Assembly: GCA_948470475.1 (NCBI GenBank)
Contig: OX419342.1
Span: 28,292,376 to 28,356,375, forward strand
Origin: Galaxea fascicularis
Taxonomy: Eukaryota > Cnidaria > Anthozoa > Scleractinia > Euphylliidae
Direction: 5' to 3'
DNA: 64,000 nucleotides
The position numbers were made by a program, and so were the translations under genes. Numbering within the stretch: the first letter of the stretch is position 1; each line of letters opens with the position of its first letter. The notes beneath the pieces were generated by a model, which saw only the letters and a program-made list of their open reading frames with translations, searched no databases and was not told the origin of the DNA. This document shows positions 32,601-43,904 of this stretch, piece by piece.

Positions 32601-34086
32601 AAGCCAACTGTGCAGTTCCAGAAAATATCCATACCTTCCCCCATGGAAGGTTAATGGAAAACCACGGGGGAGGGGTGTGGCAAAAGCAAAGCTTTTTAAA
32701 GAAAAGTAAGGAACTAAAATGAAATTTCCAGAGATTTGGGGGTGGGGGAGGAGCAAACCAAAAAAATCATTGAGGGGGGGGGGGGGGGAGGGGTATGGAT
32801 ATTTTCTGGGACCACAAATCTTAACTCGCAGTCTAACTGAGTAAACATGGGATTTTTTTTATAACCACACGGTGAACCACAAGAGGTCGACCTAAAACCT
32901 GGTTAAAGAAGAGCAGTGAGAAAATTGTGATTTCTTTTGACTACCCATTGTGCAACAAACAAAAAACTCTACCTGTCTGTATCTGTTGTATTACCATTTC
33001 CCAATTTTTAACAACTTCAGGTGTTACGCTATCACAGAAATGGTGAGCCCCTGTGGGTATCTGATGAAGGTAAACCGGGTGACAAAGAAATCCCACCATG
33101 TGACTGTGGATCTAAAAGGGTTTTTGAATTTCAGGTAAATGTTAACACATACTATGATTGTATACCATTAGCATATTTTCCTTAGCTCATGTAAGCTATG
33201 TTTGTGTATATAATTTATTTGCATATTAATTCTTGGTCATCCCTATTCGTGTTGTATTCTCATTCCTATCAAAGACTTAAAAAGTGCTCCCAACCCCCAA
33301 TTTTTTTTTGCTAAAACAAATCTTTTGCACCTGTTCAAAACACACTGGGGCCTTTTTCCTTTTTCAATAAATCTTGCATTTTATAAGCTTCAAAACCTAT
33401 GAAAAACCAAGGATCTTTTGTTTCATGACTGAGTCAGAAAGGGAGTGGCTCTATTTCTGGCTTGACGTCACAATCTACTTTGCATGCATTTTTACAAAGA
33501 GCTAATGCAATGCAAATCAGGAATAGACCTACATCCTTTCTGACTGGGCCATGAAACAAAATGATAGCAGTAGTAGTATCAAGTTTTATTCACGGTATCA
33601 CTTCACTAAAAATGCTCTTCCAGTGAGCTTTTTACATAACAGATTTTAAGAAACTACATTACCACTAAAAATACATCTATGTATTAAGAAAACTATCCTA
33701 TAATTAATTACACAAAAATCAAGCTAAAATGTATATTATATAACTAAAATAAATGCTCACCTTTAAAGCAAAAAGCCAGAAGTAAAAAGATTTATTTTTA
33801 GTGAAAACATTTTTGGGGTTAGGGGCACTTTAAATACCCACATAACCATTCCCCTTTTCCAGACCGTAGTTAACAAGCTGGTACTTTTTATCTTACTGCT
33901 TAGGTCATGCCTCAAATGCTTAATTACTTACAAGTGGACAGTTTTGAGGAGAGTGTGGACTGGGGTACATTAGTGATCTACACTTGTTCACAGAGTTGTG
34001 GTGATGGTAGTGCTTACCTCACAGAGTTTCTATGGAAACAAAACTTTTCTAATACAGGAATACCAACCACTGCCCTAGGCTACTAA
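29650..34086 (+). CDS. PDCD2: programmed cell death protein 2 (PDCD2)
   Basis: Four coding exons give 400 residues: 29650-30280 (donor GAAG|GTGAAT), 31774-32048 (acceptor ACCATAG, donor CAA|GTTTGT), 33021-33134 (TTCAG ... CAG|GTAAAT) and 33904-34086 (TTAG, stop TAA). Phases are 1, 0, 0. The N-terminal part has the family motifs VELGFAEAI, FPSKVGGIPAWL and FLLQVYAP. A MYND zinc finger lies at about residues 156-193 (CDVCG ... CSKCHMAQYCSREHQ ... H...C). The C-terminal PDCD2 domain has FPEYELVIETE, CDCGSKRVFEFQVMPQML and a final SVDWGTL block. The family acts as a chaperone for small-subunit ribosomal protein uS5 (RPS2) in ribosome biogenesis; human PDCD2 is 344 residues. The start is the first ATG in frame with VELGF; the frame stays open upstream to an ATG at 29569 and into the minisatellite, so a longer product is possible but unlikely. 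The gene has no ordinary promoter region: a 4.7-kb minisatellite begins about 75 bp upstream. Confidence 0.95.
30449..31122. mobile_element. inverted-repeat element in PDCD2 intron 1, interrupted by a SINE
   Basis: The left end GGGCTGTCAACATATCCATT (about 30449) and right end reverse complement GGGCTGTCAACATATTCACT (about 31122) are inverted repeats. The similarity continues inward (TTCTTCC ... CTTAA ... TCAACTGGAT) only if the SINE at 30482-30775 is skipped. This shows an older foldback element into which the SINE inserted. No coding frame. Confidence 0.7.
30482..30775 (-). mobile_element. tRNA-derived SINE nested in PDCD2 intron 1
   Basis: Read on the minus strand, a tRNA-like head at about 30760-30675 has an A-box-like GGATGGCCGAGTGGTC and a B-box GGGTTCAAATCC. 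An unrelated body follows, then a 3' tail of TAAATAAAGGTATT ending in (ATT)n at 30482. The tRNA part resembles a Leu/Ser-type tRNA but cannot form a proper anticodon arm. About 290 bp. Confidence 0.7.
32205..32360. repeat. MITE-like element with AGGRTTGTCAAAAAG ends, PDCD2 intron 2
   Basis: The left end CAGGATTGTCAAAAAGCACT and the right end (reverse complement CAGGGTTGTCAAAAAGATTT) are inverted. The left end and next bases recur at 35246 (CAGGGTTGTCACGAAGCACT), which also has an inverted ACAACCCTG end. Two copies of one family, about 156 and 130 bp. Confidence 0.7.
32773..32797. repeat. poly-G run in PDCD2 intron 2
   Basis: A G run of about 16-17 followed by AGGGG. Other mononucleotide runs: poly-C near 21486-21508 and poly-G near 39307-39326. 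Confidence 0.9.
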
Positions 34087-34091
34087 TGAGA

Positions 34092-34097
34092 AATAAA
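34092..34097 (+). terminator. candidate PDCD2 polyadenylation signal
   Basis: AATAAA lies 5 bp after the PDCD2 stop codon. This would give a very short 3' untranslated region, so a downstream signal may be used instead. Confidence 0.35.
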
Positions 34098-34381
34098 AAA
34101 ATTAATTTATTTCACATTGTTCTTTTGCAAACTTGTGAGTGTAAACTGTTCAAAGAAGGCAGTGATCATAATGTTAAAAGCCTGACCAAGCCAAGTTTCA
34201 TGCGCTATACTAATATTAATACTACTTAAATACTTTTCTTTACTTAAATGCAAGAGGATTATAAAATTAGCAAGACTGCTCTTTCAGAGTACTCACAGTT
34301 TGGAAACATTAGGACAACATAATATGGAAAGCTACATTTTATGTAGAGGTCCTGAAATATTTTAAACATAATTTATCATTA

Positions 34382-35182
34382 GCCTGTGTGGCAGGGGGAT
34401 TGGGAAAGAGAAAACTAGAAAAAAATGGCAGGAGGCTGGAGAGGAGAAGGGAAAAGGAACGCCTGCCTGTAAGAACACATAATTTGAATCCCCACCCACC
34501 AATTTTTGGCTAATTCACGTCTGCAGGAAGCCATTATCATTTCAAGAATTTTATATTTTCGCCGTCAGAGAAAGAGCAAAGTCCTGGCCTGATTTTAGCA
34601 GATTGTTAGGGCAAAATTGCAAATTTCCACTGAAGTCAGAACAAGAAGTGGCGATAAGAGCTCCTCCAGAGGGAAGAGATGTTTCAGCTGTTATACACAC
34701 AGGAGATGCTAAAAGTCTCATTTACCAAATGTTTGTTTGCACTAGGAATTATGACCTTTAGCTATGTATCTGTTTTCACAGAAATAATTATATTCAATAT
34801 TACAGAGTCAAAAATATCAGCATCGTGGCTTAATGTGTTATTGTGTTAATTCATCCGCAGCAAATAATGTCTCCAGGGATTCGACTCTGTACTCCTGATT
34901 GTTTATAATTTGATATTTCCTGAAAACGAGGACTTGCATAAATTTCCCCAACACATTCTGGTAAATTTTTATTTTGTGTTAACGGACAGTCAATTTGTGA
35001 CCAAGTTCAAATTGGCTCAGTATAGCTTGCAATAGCAAGTTCTTGGTACTTTGTGTTGACCAGTTCAATTCCCATGCAACCAACTGTCAACATACTATTT
35101 CTTGAGTCCCCCTTCTCCTCCCTCTCTTGTTTTCTCACTTCCCATCCCCTTTCCCTTTTTATGCCTGCCACGTAGGCTGACA
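34382..35182. repeat. possible large foldback element between PDCD2 and TRPT1
   Basis: The left part (AGCCTGTGTGGCAGGGGGAT, then a purine-rich GGAGAGGAGAAGGG block) matches, inverted and imperfectly, the right part (reverse complement AGCCTACGTGGCAGGC, then GGGAGGAGAAGGGGG). The rest of 34087-35543 holds no recognisable gene. Confidence 0.45.
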
Positions 35183-35245
35183 TATCATTATGCTACACAG
35201 AATAATATTATTATTGTGGCATCTCATGATTTTATTGGGGGTATG

Positions 35246-35375
35246 CAGGGTTGTCACGAAGCACTGGCTGAGAAAGAGGTGATTGCCAGCTGAATTTTGG
35301 CCAGTGAACACACGGTAATTAACCCACCTGAACTGCTACCTAAACCGGCTGAGTCATTTCTTAGGTACAACCCTG
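35246..35375. repeat. second copy of the AGGGTTGTCA-ended MITE-like family
   Basis: The ends CAGGGTTGTCACGAAGCACT and ACAACCCTG are inverted, and the left end matches the element at 32205. It lies about 170 bp past the TRPT1 stop codon, beyond the candidate poly(A) signals, in the intergenic space. Confidence 0.6.
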
Positions 35376-35457
35376 GGGTATGTCACTGAAACCCAATGGG
35401 ACACTTCTTGACTAAGGAGATGAACAGCAAATTATGACTAAAAAGTTTTATTAATAT

Positions 35458-35463
35458 TTTATT
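35458..35463 (-). terminator. candidate TRPT1 polyadenylation signal
   Basis: The plus strand TTTATT reads AATAAA on the minus strand, about 80 bp after the TRPT1 stop. A second one is at 35447-35452. Confidence 0.5.
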
Positions 35464-35543
35464 TTTAAAGACAGTGGTAATGCTGGATGGGGTGTGTATG
35501 ACGTGTTTTGCAGTTTGCAGCTTCAGACCAGGCAATAGTTTGT

Positions 35544-38537
35544 TCACTCTGTGGAATAAAGCAGTTCATGACCTGAAAAAGAAATAATACAGGGTATAAA
35601 ACTGTAATGCCCTCCAAGTTACAAGAGTTAGAAGCAAATTATGAAACACAAGGATTGTTACTATAATGAATCTCTTTTTCTAAAGGTTTCTTGTGTGATG
35701 TATTACCAGATTCTAAAGGGCATCAAGAAAAACCTTTGACCATCTGTAAAACAAAAAGGTGACCACCCAAATTAAAGCAAGTCTTGTTCTTGTTTTCATA
35801 AAGTAATATATCAGCCCCTTACCCTTGGAAAAAAAGTATATGACATTGAGTAAAGGAAAGTAAAGTGACTAACAACTTTGAACTCACGTAAATTTAATGC
35901 ATTTTCCTATTGTGAATCTTAATTGGACTTCATTCAGAATAAAATAGTGATAATGTCAACAGTCATGGATTTCTTGTGTCTTTATGGAACATCAAGATGT
36001 GATTTTCCCCATTGAAAAGATCTTTGTATTTTATTGTTGTATGAAAAATAAAAAAACTTTAAAAAACCAAAACAGAACTTACTGGGTCTGGTCTGTACAA
36101 CTCTTTGGAAATAACATGAAGGAAGAAATCCTTGCTCATTTCCAGGACAAAGAATCACATTGTTCGCAGATCTGTAAAATTTGAAGCCATCTGGAAGGAA
36201 AGGGAATACTATGCAAACAACATAAGGCACAAAATAGAAAAATTATACAAGTCGTATGTTCTGGAGTCTTACCACTGATGGCCTTTTCAAGATTGATAAA
36301 GATTAAGACTTCACAGCTCCTTCTCATTCCTAGAGAAAGAATTTTGAGGTGATGACATTATTTTGTAACAACAAGAGGGCTTCTTGGGCAAAATTATTAT
36401 CAACAAATGGAAAAAAATTGAAAGGCTTGGGGATAAATGGCCTTTACCAAATTTTAGCTCATTATTTTTAATTGTTTCTTCAAGACTAGAATCAAACCCC
36501 ACAAATGGGACAGTACTGTTTCTCATATAGATGTTCAAAGGCATTCTGCCCGAAAAGAAAACAAAGATAAACCTAAATGTTAGTACCCAGCTATTTTCTG
36601 TTATTTACCTTGCCCCCATTTTTGGGAAATGGTTGTGGGTTATTAAAGTTTAAGACACACCTGTAGTTTGGTCAAATTTTACAACAAATACAAAAATCAT
36701 CCTGAAAGTGAGTGTAGTTGTTGTGATTCAATGTTATCCTTGGTTTCAATTTTATTTTCCCTTGTTTCCAACTTGTTATCATACACAACCACAAAGGAAA
36801 ATTAAATTTAAATCAAGGATGAAATTGAACCGCAACATAGTTCCTCTTTGCCACCACTTCCTCAATTATGATGATTGTTAATTGCCTGTCAACTTACCAC
36901 TGATGACACCTTCTTTGCCAGGTTCTCCAGGTGCAAAGTGAATGTGGTTTCTGCTCATCTTTGATAAACCCTGACAAAAGACAAAAGAAGTCAGTCCTCA
37001 CAATGGCAAACCTAGGCCTCCTCTAGGGTCCCTTGGGTTGGGCATGGAAAACACCCTCCAAAAGCCCAATGATTATCTGGATGGCATGTTCAGAAGGTAA
37101 AATGACCTACCTGGGCTTTTATTTGAGGCCAGCAATCACGGTAAGTGCCATGTACAACTACACTTGTTTCTGTGTGGTCTGTAATGGGATCTAATTCAAG
37201 ATCATCAACCTAATACAGAAATGAAATTGAATAAATATGTATCAGTTAAACATGGCACAGAACTTGTTGCAGCTGGTCTTCAACAGTGCTGAATTTTTTC
37301 TATTTCTAGATTGCCATTTTTTAAAAAAGGCACATGGCATTAAGCATTTTGATACCACCCCTAGATAACTCCCAACCTACCAAGGGGCAGGGTTAGCTGC
37401 CTAAATACTTCAGGGTTCATACTCCAGTGCCCCTCTTTTCACCCAAGGTAACTTGGCAATTCTTAATATTCTTGTGCAAATCCTGCTCGCTAGCTTGCAT
37501 GAATTTGTTATCATAGAGCTGGATGGAAGAAGTTGTTTTATTGTTGAGACGTTTTTTTTTTTAACTAGTAAGAGTAACACAAGGAAAATTAGATGGTGCT
37601 CGAACTACTGCCATGCAACTAATTTTATGAAAGTGATCACAAACCTGCATGGTGTGCCCCTGATTGGCTCTGATTTGAAGTCTGTTAGTTACTGGATCAT
37701 TTCTCAGAGCAAACCGTTTCTTGTCATTATCAGCAACAACTCTTTTGACGTCATCCTCTGAGTATTTCTTGAACTGTCGTAATTTCAGTAGATCATCCAC
37801 AAAAACAAAACCTATCAAGCAATAAATTTGAAACTTGAAACAAAAACAAGACTTTAGTTTGTCAAGTGTAACCAGTGACCGCTGCAACTCACTTTGTGAA
37901 ACTGGGTGGGCCGGGGGGTAGGGAGGTGAAGGGTTACCAGCTGTGATGCAAGTGAGCAAGTCCGTTATGGAGCAACAGTGTGTTCGTTATCATTCAAGAA
38001 AGCAAACTTAAACAATATTTATCTACCAAATTCTGCCAAGTCATTTTACCTTCTTCTGACATTTCAAGTCCTTCTTTAGCTGCTCCATGCCGCAGAATAT
38101 AGGACAGCGCTTTGGAGAGTTGAACACTGTGACCCGAACTCTGAAAAAATAATTATTTTTCTTATGATTGGGGGAAAGTCATACTTTAGTAAATATGAGT
38201 TGGTGAGTTCTACCAGACTATCTGTTTGCCAAGTCGGAAAAAATGGGTGATCGTGGACAAAGTGTTTGGTCGCATATAATATCGCGTGACCACTATCATT
38301 GACCAGCTGCAGTCACGCAACATTCAATTCGTGGAGGGGCTTGAAAGACTTGAAACCACTACAGGCTTAAAAAGAAAGAAAATCGAATTAAAACGATTAC
38401 CTTACTATTTACAATTAGTATTTCTTGCCTCTATACTGAAAAGAAATTATAAGAAGGTGAAGAACTAAATAGCTAACCTTCCTCGGGTTTCGGGTTTTCG
38501 CAGCAGCACCATCACGCTCGGGCAGTTTAGCGCTCAT
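35544..38537 (-). CDS. TRPT1: tRNA 2'-phosphotransferase (TRPT1/Tpt1/KptA)
   Basis: Eight coding exons on the minus strand give 227 residues: 38537-38478, 38140-38050, 37811-37645, 37209-37111, 36970-36898, 36329-36273, 36190-36083 and 35572-35544, with phases that agree throughout. The enzyme removes the 2'-phosphate left at the tRNA splice junction, transferring it to NAD+. Family motifs are in order: LSKALSYILRHGA, a winged-helix part with YSEDDVKRVV, IRANQGH, VVVHGTYR, and RSANNVILCPGNE. Human TRPT1 is 253 residues. The last exon adds only nine residues (SHELLYSTE) and is the least certain; reading through the exon 7 donor would give an alternative tail. The ATG chosen follows a GC-richer short leader (MSAKLPERDG) and is the first in frame. 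Its start is 48 bp from a plus-strand ATG at 38586, compatible with a shared promoter. Confidence 0.93.
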
Positions 38538-38585
38538 GTTAGCCAACGCGAAAACTAGCAAAAATTGCTCTAATATGTAATATCT

Positions 38586-38771
38586 ATGAGTGCTCGATCA
38601 ATTTGCCTAAATTTTCAAATTACAGCGGTGGACGTTTTGGGAAGTCTTCACGGATTGCACAAGTGTTTCCAAGCAAGTGAATTGGATGGTCTGGGAACGA
38701 ATTTACAGACGGTTGAAAACTGGGAAGGGCTATTGAAAACAGGTGTTGTCGGTTTCTTAAAACCGAGTTAA
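38586..38771 (+). CDS. small ORF divergent from TRPT1
   Basis: A 61-residue frame from ATG 38586 to TAA 38769-38771. It begins MSARSICLNF and ends GVVGFLKPS, with a short leucine-rich middle. I do not recognise it. It starts 48 bp from the TRPT1 ATG on the other strand, so it may be transcribed from a bidirectional promoter. It could equally be a first coding exon, a pseudogene or chance. Confidence 0.3.
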   Translation: MSARSICLNFQITAVDVLGSLHGLHKCFQASELDGLGTNLQTVENWEGLLKTGVVGFLKPS

Positions 38772-40594
38772 TAATTGTGTACTAACTTGATGCGAAAGTG
38801 TTGTTAGTCAATAAAGTAAAACTATTAGTAGAAGAGATGAAGATGTGAAGCTTGTGGGATGTGGCTTGGAGTGACAAGAATACCACACAAATTAATGTGT
38901 TTAGGTAAGCTAAAAGCTACTCATTGAGCACTAAGGCAACGTGGTAGCGGGCATTACCCCTTAAATCTATCAAATAAAGTTTGAGCCTGAGCATTAGCAG
39001 CCATGGACATGGACAGCAGTAAAGAGATTTGAGTGCAGACGAAGCTGTTGAAAGTTCTTCCAGCTTTATCGGTCATTATAACAAACAAAAACATTAAATT
39101 ACAATATTAAATAGAACAATAAAATCATACAGCGGTTTATACGAAAGTTCTAAAGTGCTTTTCAATAGAAGAAGAAAATGAAATGATAAAACTTGCATTA
39201 CCCAAGAAATAGAATATCGGAAAAAAGATAAGTTCTCAGAGATGACTTGAAAAGTGCTGACGCTGGAGCTGCGCATATAGTTAGGAAGACAGTTCCAAAA
39301 TAGCTTGGGGGGGGGGGGGGGGGGGCACATACAGAGAATGCATAGCCTCCTGCGCAGACATTCTTTTGGCTCGTCACGCAACCTTACATTGGGTAACAAG
39401 CCAAAAATGTCCAGTGGGGAAAACTAGGGAGCACGCAAGAAGTTCTTAAAGATACTCAGGCTAGAGTATTTGTCAGGGAAGGCTAGTTTGCAGTGAGTTC
39501 CAGTGAGTTCTTGATGGGAAATATTACCAAGCCTCACTCTTTAATCGAAATTACAACATTGAAAACAAAATAAGAGTACGACGCGCGTATTTTTTTTCCG
39601 TCTTAGAGATACTTAGACAGCAGCTTAGAATGAACCCACTCCTTGCAAACAATACTAAGAGGCCTAAATCGGGAGAATGAAACGACCATCAGGATGAAAT
39701 TTGCCATTTATTAACTAATTTCACCACAAATTTTACAGCCTGTTTACCTCCATAAAAATAACGCAATTTATTTTTACTAAATAATGGCTAACAACTAAAA
39801 TGCTACCTTATGGCGTGTCACTGATATTTCCTTGCAAAATCAATGTTTTAAAAGTTACCTTCTTCGTTCCTTTACTAAATGCAAATAACCATTTTAATGT
39901 TTTATATAATGACCTATCTGCTTTATTGGCAAGAAACTACTTTAAGGAAATAACAGATTAATCAAGACGAAAGATTACTTCGCACGAAGAACAGAAAGAT
40001 AGATACATTTTTAGCTTAACTGGCAACAGAAATTGGAAAACAAGAAAAAACGTTTTTAAGTGATAGCACTGGTGACTACCACTTCTCTTTTTAGAATTGT
40101 TATTTAACTTTGAGTGGGATAAAAACGCAGTCAGAATGACTATTATGGATATCAACTTTTCAACGATCACTCCTAAATTTTCTACCGTAGATGACTAATT
40201 TCCAAAATAATGCTCTACCTCTGATCTCCCTGATAGAGTGACAAATGGTATGTGCTAAGTGCTTAACCCCATCACTCACAAAAGCAGCTGAACTCAGAAA
40301 AGAGAAGAATGTGAAAATCTGACAGAGCAACTAACTTAGACCCAACCTATGCTAAAGCTACGAAGTGCTTCATACGTATTGCTTCTTAGATTTTTTCCCA
40401 TGGTCACACTACAACGACCCAAATCAAAGAACATCCACTCCGACAGGCACTATAACCCCATGCATTACAAGGATCTTTGATCTTTGACATGTATAGTCGT
40501 ACGCATCAACCAGGATCATTATTTCAATCATGGACTGATTAGAGACTGAACTCAGGGAGTGAATCCAGGTTAAGCGGGAACGAGCCAATGCCTT
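38772..40594. other. intergenic between TRPT1 and PC
   Basis: AT-rich DNA with no supported exon. Contains a poly-G run at about 39307-39326 next to a frame of no known similarity. Confidence 0.35.
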
Positions 40595-40600
40595 TTTATT
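40595..40600 (-). terminator. candidate PC polyadenylation signal
   Basis: The plus strand TTTATT reads AATAAA on the minus strand, about 78 bp beyond the PC stop codon. Confidence 0.5.
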
Positions 40601-40677
40601 ACTTTCCCACACGAAGCTCTCCGAAGATAAATCGAAAGCAATCGATCAGTCTCGATACCCTGAAAACAGTTCCCCAA

Positions 40678-43263
40678 CTAACTGAGAGGTTCAATATCGA
40701 CCAACAAATCTCCTGCCTCCAAGCTCTGGTTCAGTTTGACAGAAATCTTGGTAACCGTGCCATCAATAGGTGCACTGACGTTGGTCTCCATCTTCATGGC
40801 GCTCAGCACCACAAGAGGTGCACCTTTCTTGACAACCTCCTTCTCCTTGACTCGGATCCCCACGACTTTCCCAGGCATGGGAGCTCCCACGGAACCTTTG
40901 ACTGACTTGTCGGCTTTGGGATGTCGCTCAAGTTTCTACAGAATAAAGAAAAAATGTGTTTTCAAACGAAAAGACACTTGTGCTGCTGGTCGACAAGCCA
41001 TACACGGCGCAAAACCGAGAAAAAACAAAACAAACCAAAAAAAGAAAATTAGACAGAGTCGTCCAAAGAGTGATGACATCCACTGTTTTCCGATGGACTA
41101 CACATTTTTTTATTTCCGTATCTGACCCCACCGACAATGGTCTGTAAAATCCAAAGGCAGCCCAAGCGTAATACGTGAGACGTAGGTTACAAACTGTAGA
41201 TATATTAATGGTATACATGGTATAAAATGGTATTTATCTTTATTTTTTTAACGTTTCTTTAAGTATCTTGCGCAGTCAAAAGCCTAATTTTGGGCCATTT
41301 GTACGCGACAGAAGTTCGCAGAAGTTCCCTGACGTTGTTGGAAGTCAAAAACGTCAGCTGGCATTTTCGGGAAGCAAATAGTTCCCTAGAAAGTTCGTGG
41401 AAAGTTCACTTTAGCTAGCAATTTCTCTTAGGAAGATTTTGTTCCCTAAAATTTTCGGGCAATTAAAATTTCAACTAAGGAATCCGAACCGTACGGACTA
41501 GTTTAGCTGTTGCACCAACTGCTTAAGTCACGAAATTCCAAAGTAGACAAAGGCGGTTCATAAACAAATAAACCGCGCCGATTTATACCTTAGTGACAGA
41601 TTTGTCCTCCACCATAACAGTCCTAAGCTGACCATTCATCTCACAGAACACCTCTCTTTGTCCATTGGGGTGCAGATCACTGATAGCCAGCACCTTCATG
41701 TTCAGAACTTTTCCAGGTTGTATCTCCACTTGGAATTCTTCACCGATGTCCGGGCCGGTGAAGAAGAGCCTGGTGGGGAGCCCGTTAACAGGACCGAACT
41801 CCTCTCTAAACACCATGTAGTCGTTGAATACTTTGGGGTACAGAGCAGCGCTAAGAACATCTTGATCTTCGATAGCATTCTCCCCTATGAATCAAAACAG
41901 TATTCTTTAGTTTATAGTACACTCAACAAAATTACTCAATTCTGATTGGTCGAGAGCAGTACAATTAATCCCAAATAGTACTCCGTAGGTGCGTAAGTTC
42001 GTAATTTTGTTGAATGCACTATAAAAAAAATCGCACGACCTTCTCGTACAATTCGAGATTAATAGATACTCGTGATTTTGAAAGTTCTTAAATTGCACGA
42101 GCCTTTACGCGAGTGCAATTTTGAGAACTTTCAATATAACTCGTACCTATTAATCCCGAATTGTACTCGAGGTCGTGCGATTTCCTATACTTATACTTTT
42201 GAATTTTGCTATCAAGAACCAGGTAACAAGGGCCATTTGGAATAAATACAAAAGAATATTAGAATGGCAGCTATTTCGGTGTAAGGTGTATGTAAACGAA
42301 ATACACTAAGTTAGACTAAATTCAGTACACGACCCTTAGTTTTTACAGGGTGCGGAACTATTGGAAATCCTGGAAATGTGGCCAATTGAATTTGACGCAT
42401 TAAAAAAAACTGTTTTTATAGACGTCAAAGGTGAATGGACGTGGATTTGTATCACTGGTGATAGATGTCACCGCCAAAAGTCTCTCATGAACAAACTCAA
42501 AACGAAGTCAGCCACCGCTAACATCTCTGTGAAGCTATATCTGCACCAGCCACGAAAACAGCACTGTAAATGCGGCCAAGAACTCTTCTTACCAAAATCT
42601 TCTTGCAGCTTCGCCTTGAGCGCATCAAAATCAAGTGGCTCCAAAGATTCACCAGGTCGGCCATCAATGGTGGGACGACCCTTTAAAATCTGTTTAAAAA
42701 GAAAAAAGTAAAGTGAACGTGGAAAAATACTGCAAGACAAGTTTTCCAGCGAAAGATGATAAGCACCTTAGCAACCTTCACGATGAGGTTTTTTTAAAAT
42801 TGATCTTGCAGGGCTCGAAACTAACGGACAGGCGTCGGTCACGTTGTCATCATGTTTTTGCTCGAACATGACTCGTTTTCTGGCCGGTCAAATTTGAACA
42901 ATCTTAACTGCAGATGATGATGCTTTTTCGGGAACATGAATAATGTCCTTCGTGATGATCAAATAGCTCAAATTGAACTTTCCTTAAAAGGCGCAAACGA
43001 CTGGACAACTTGTTCGGAAATCCAAGAATTTGTCCGATTCGGTAAATACCGCTTCAAGACCAACAATATAAGTTGATAGAGAAGAAAAGAAAGTTGCTGC
43101 ATTTCACATCAATCAGTCTGAAACTACAAAGTGCGGGGATTTTGCGGTATAAGATTTAACTCAACAACCAATGTCCAAGAAAAACGTTTATTAAGACAGA
43201 CTTTGGACGGCGTAGGTTGAAACTACAAAAGTACAGAAACAAACATTACAAAATAATACAAGT

Positions 43264-43294
<31 letters not shown>

Positions 43295-43513
43295 TTAAGC
43301 AACTGGAAAGAAGAAGCCTGAAAAAATCAGGGCTTCAACGGGATTCGAACTCGTGACCTCCGCGATACCGGTGCGATGTTCTACCAACTGAGCTATGAAG
43401 CCACACATTGGGAGCGAGGTCAATTGTTGAGTTCATATTTTCCCGCACAGTGAAGTGATGTGAAGTATATATATGAAATAATTCATATTTGTACTGCGGT
43501 TGTAGATACAAGT

Positions 43514-43544
<31 letters not shown>

Positions 43545-43804
43545 TTAAGCAACTGGAAAGAAGTTGAGTTCGAATCCCGTTGAAGCCCTGATTTTTTCAG
43601 GCTTCTTCTTTCCAGTTGCTTAAATTGGAAAATTTACTGCGATGATCGCTCTTCACTTGTATCTACAACCGCAGTACAAATATGAATTATTTCATATATA
43701 TACTTCACATCACTTCACTGTGCGGGAAAATATGAACTCAACAATTGACCTCGCTCCCAATGTGTGGCTTCATAGCTCAGTTGGTAGAGCATCGCACCGG
43801 TATC

Positions 43805-43838
<34 letters not shown>

Positions 43839-43873
43839 TGATTTTTTCAGGCTTCTTCTTTCCAGTTGCTTAA

Positions 43874-43904
<31 letters not shown>

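Noticed and set aside
43335..43833. Two nearly identical 63-codon frames on opposite strands
   Set aside because: They are the two arms of the tRNA-containing palindrome, not genes.
43331..43837. Two functional tRNA-Thr genes
   Set aside because: Position 33 is not U, the anticodon stem has a mismatch, and both copies sit inside a 250-bp repeat; kept only as tRNA-like features.
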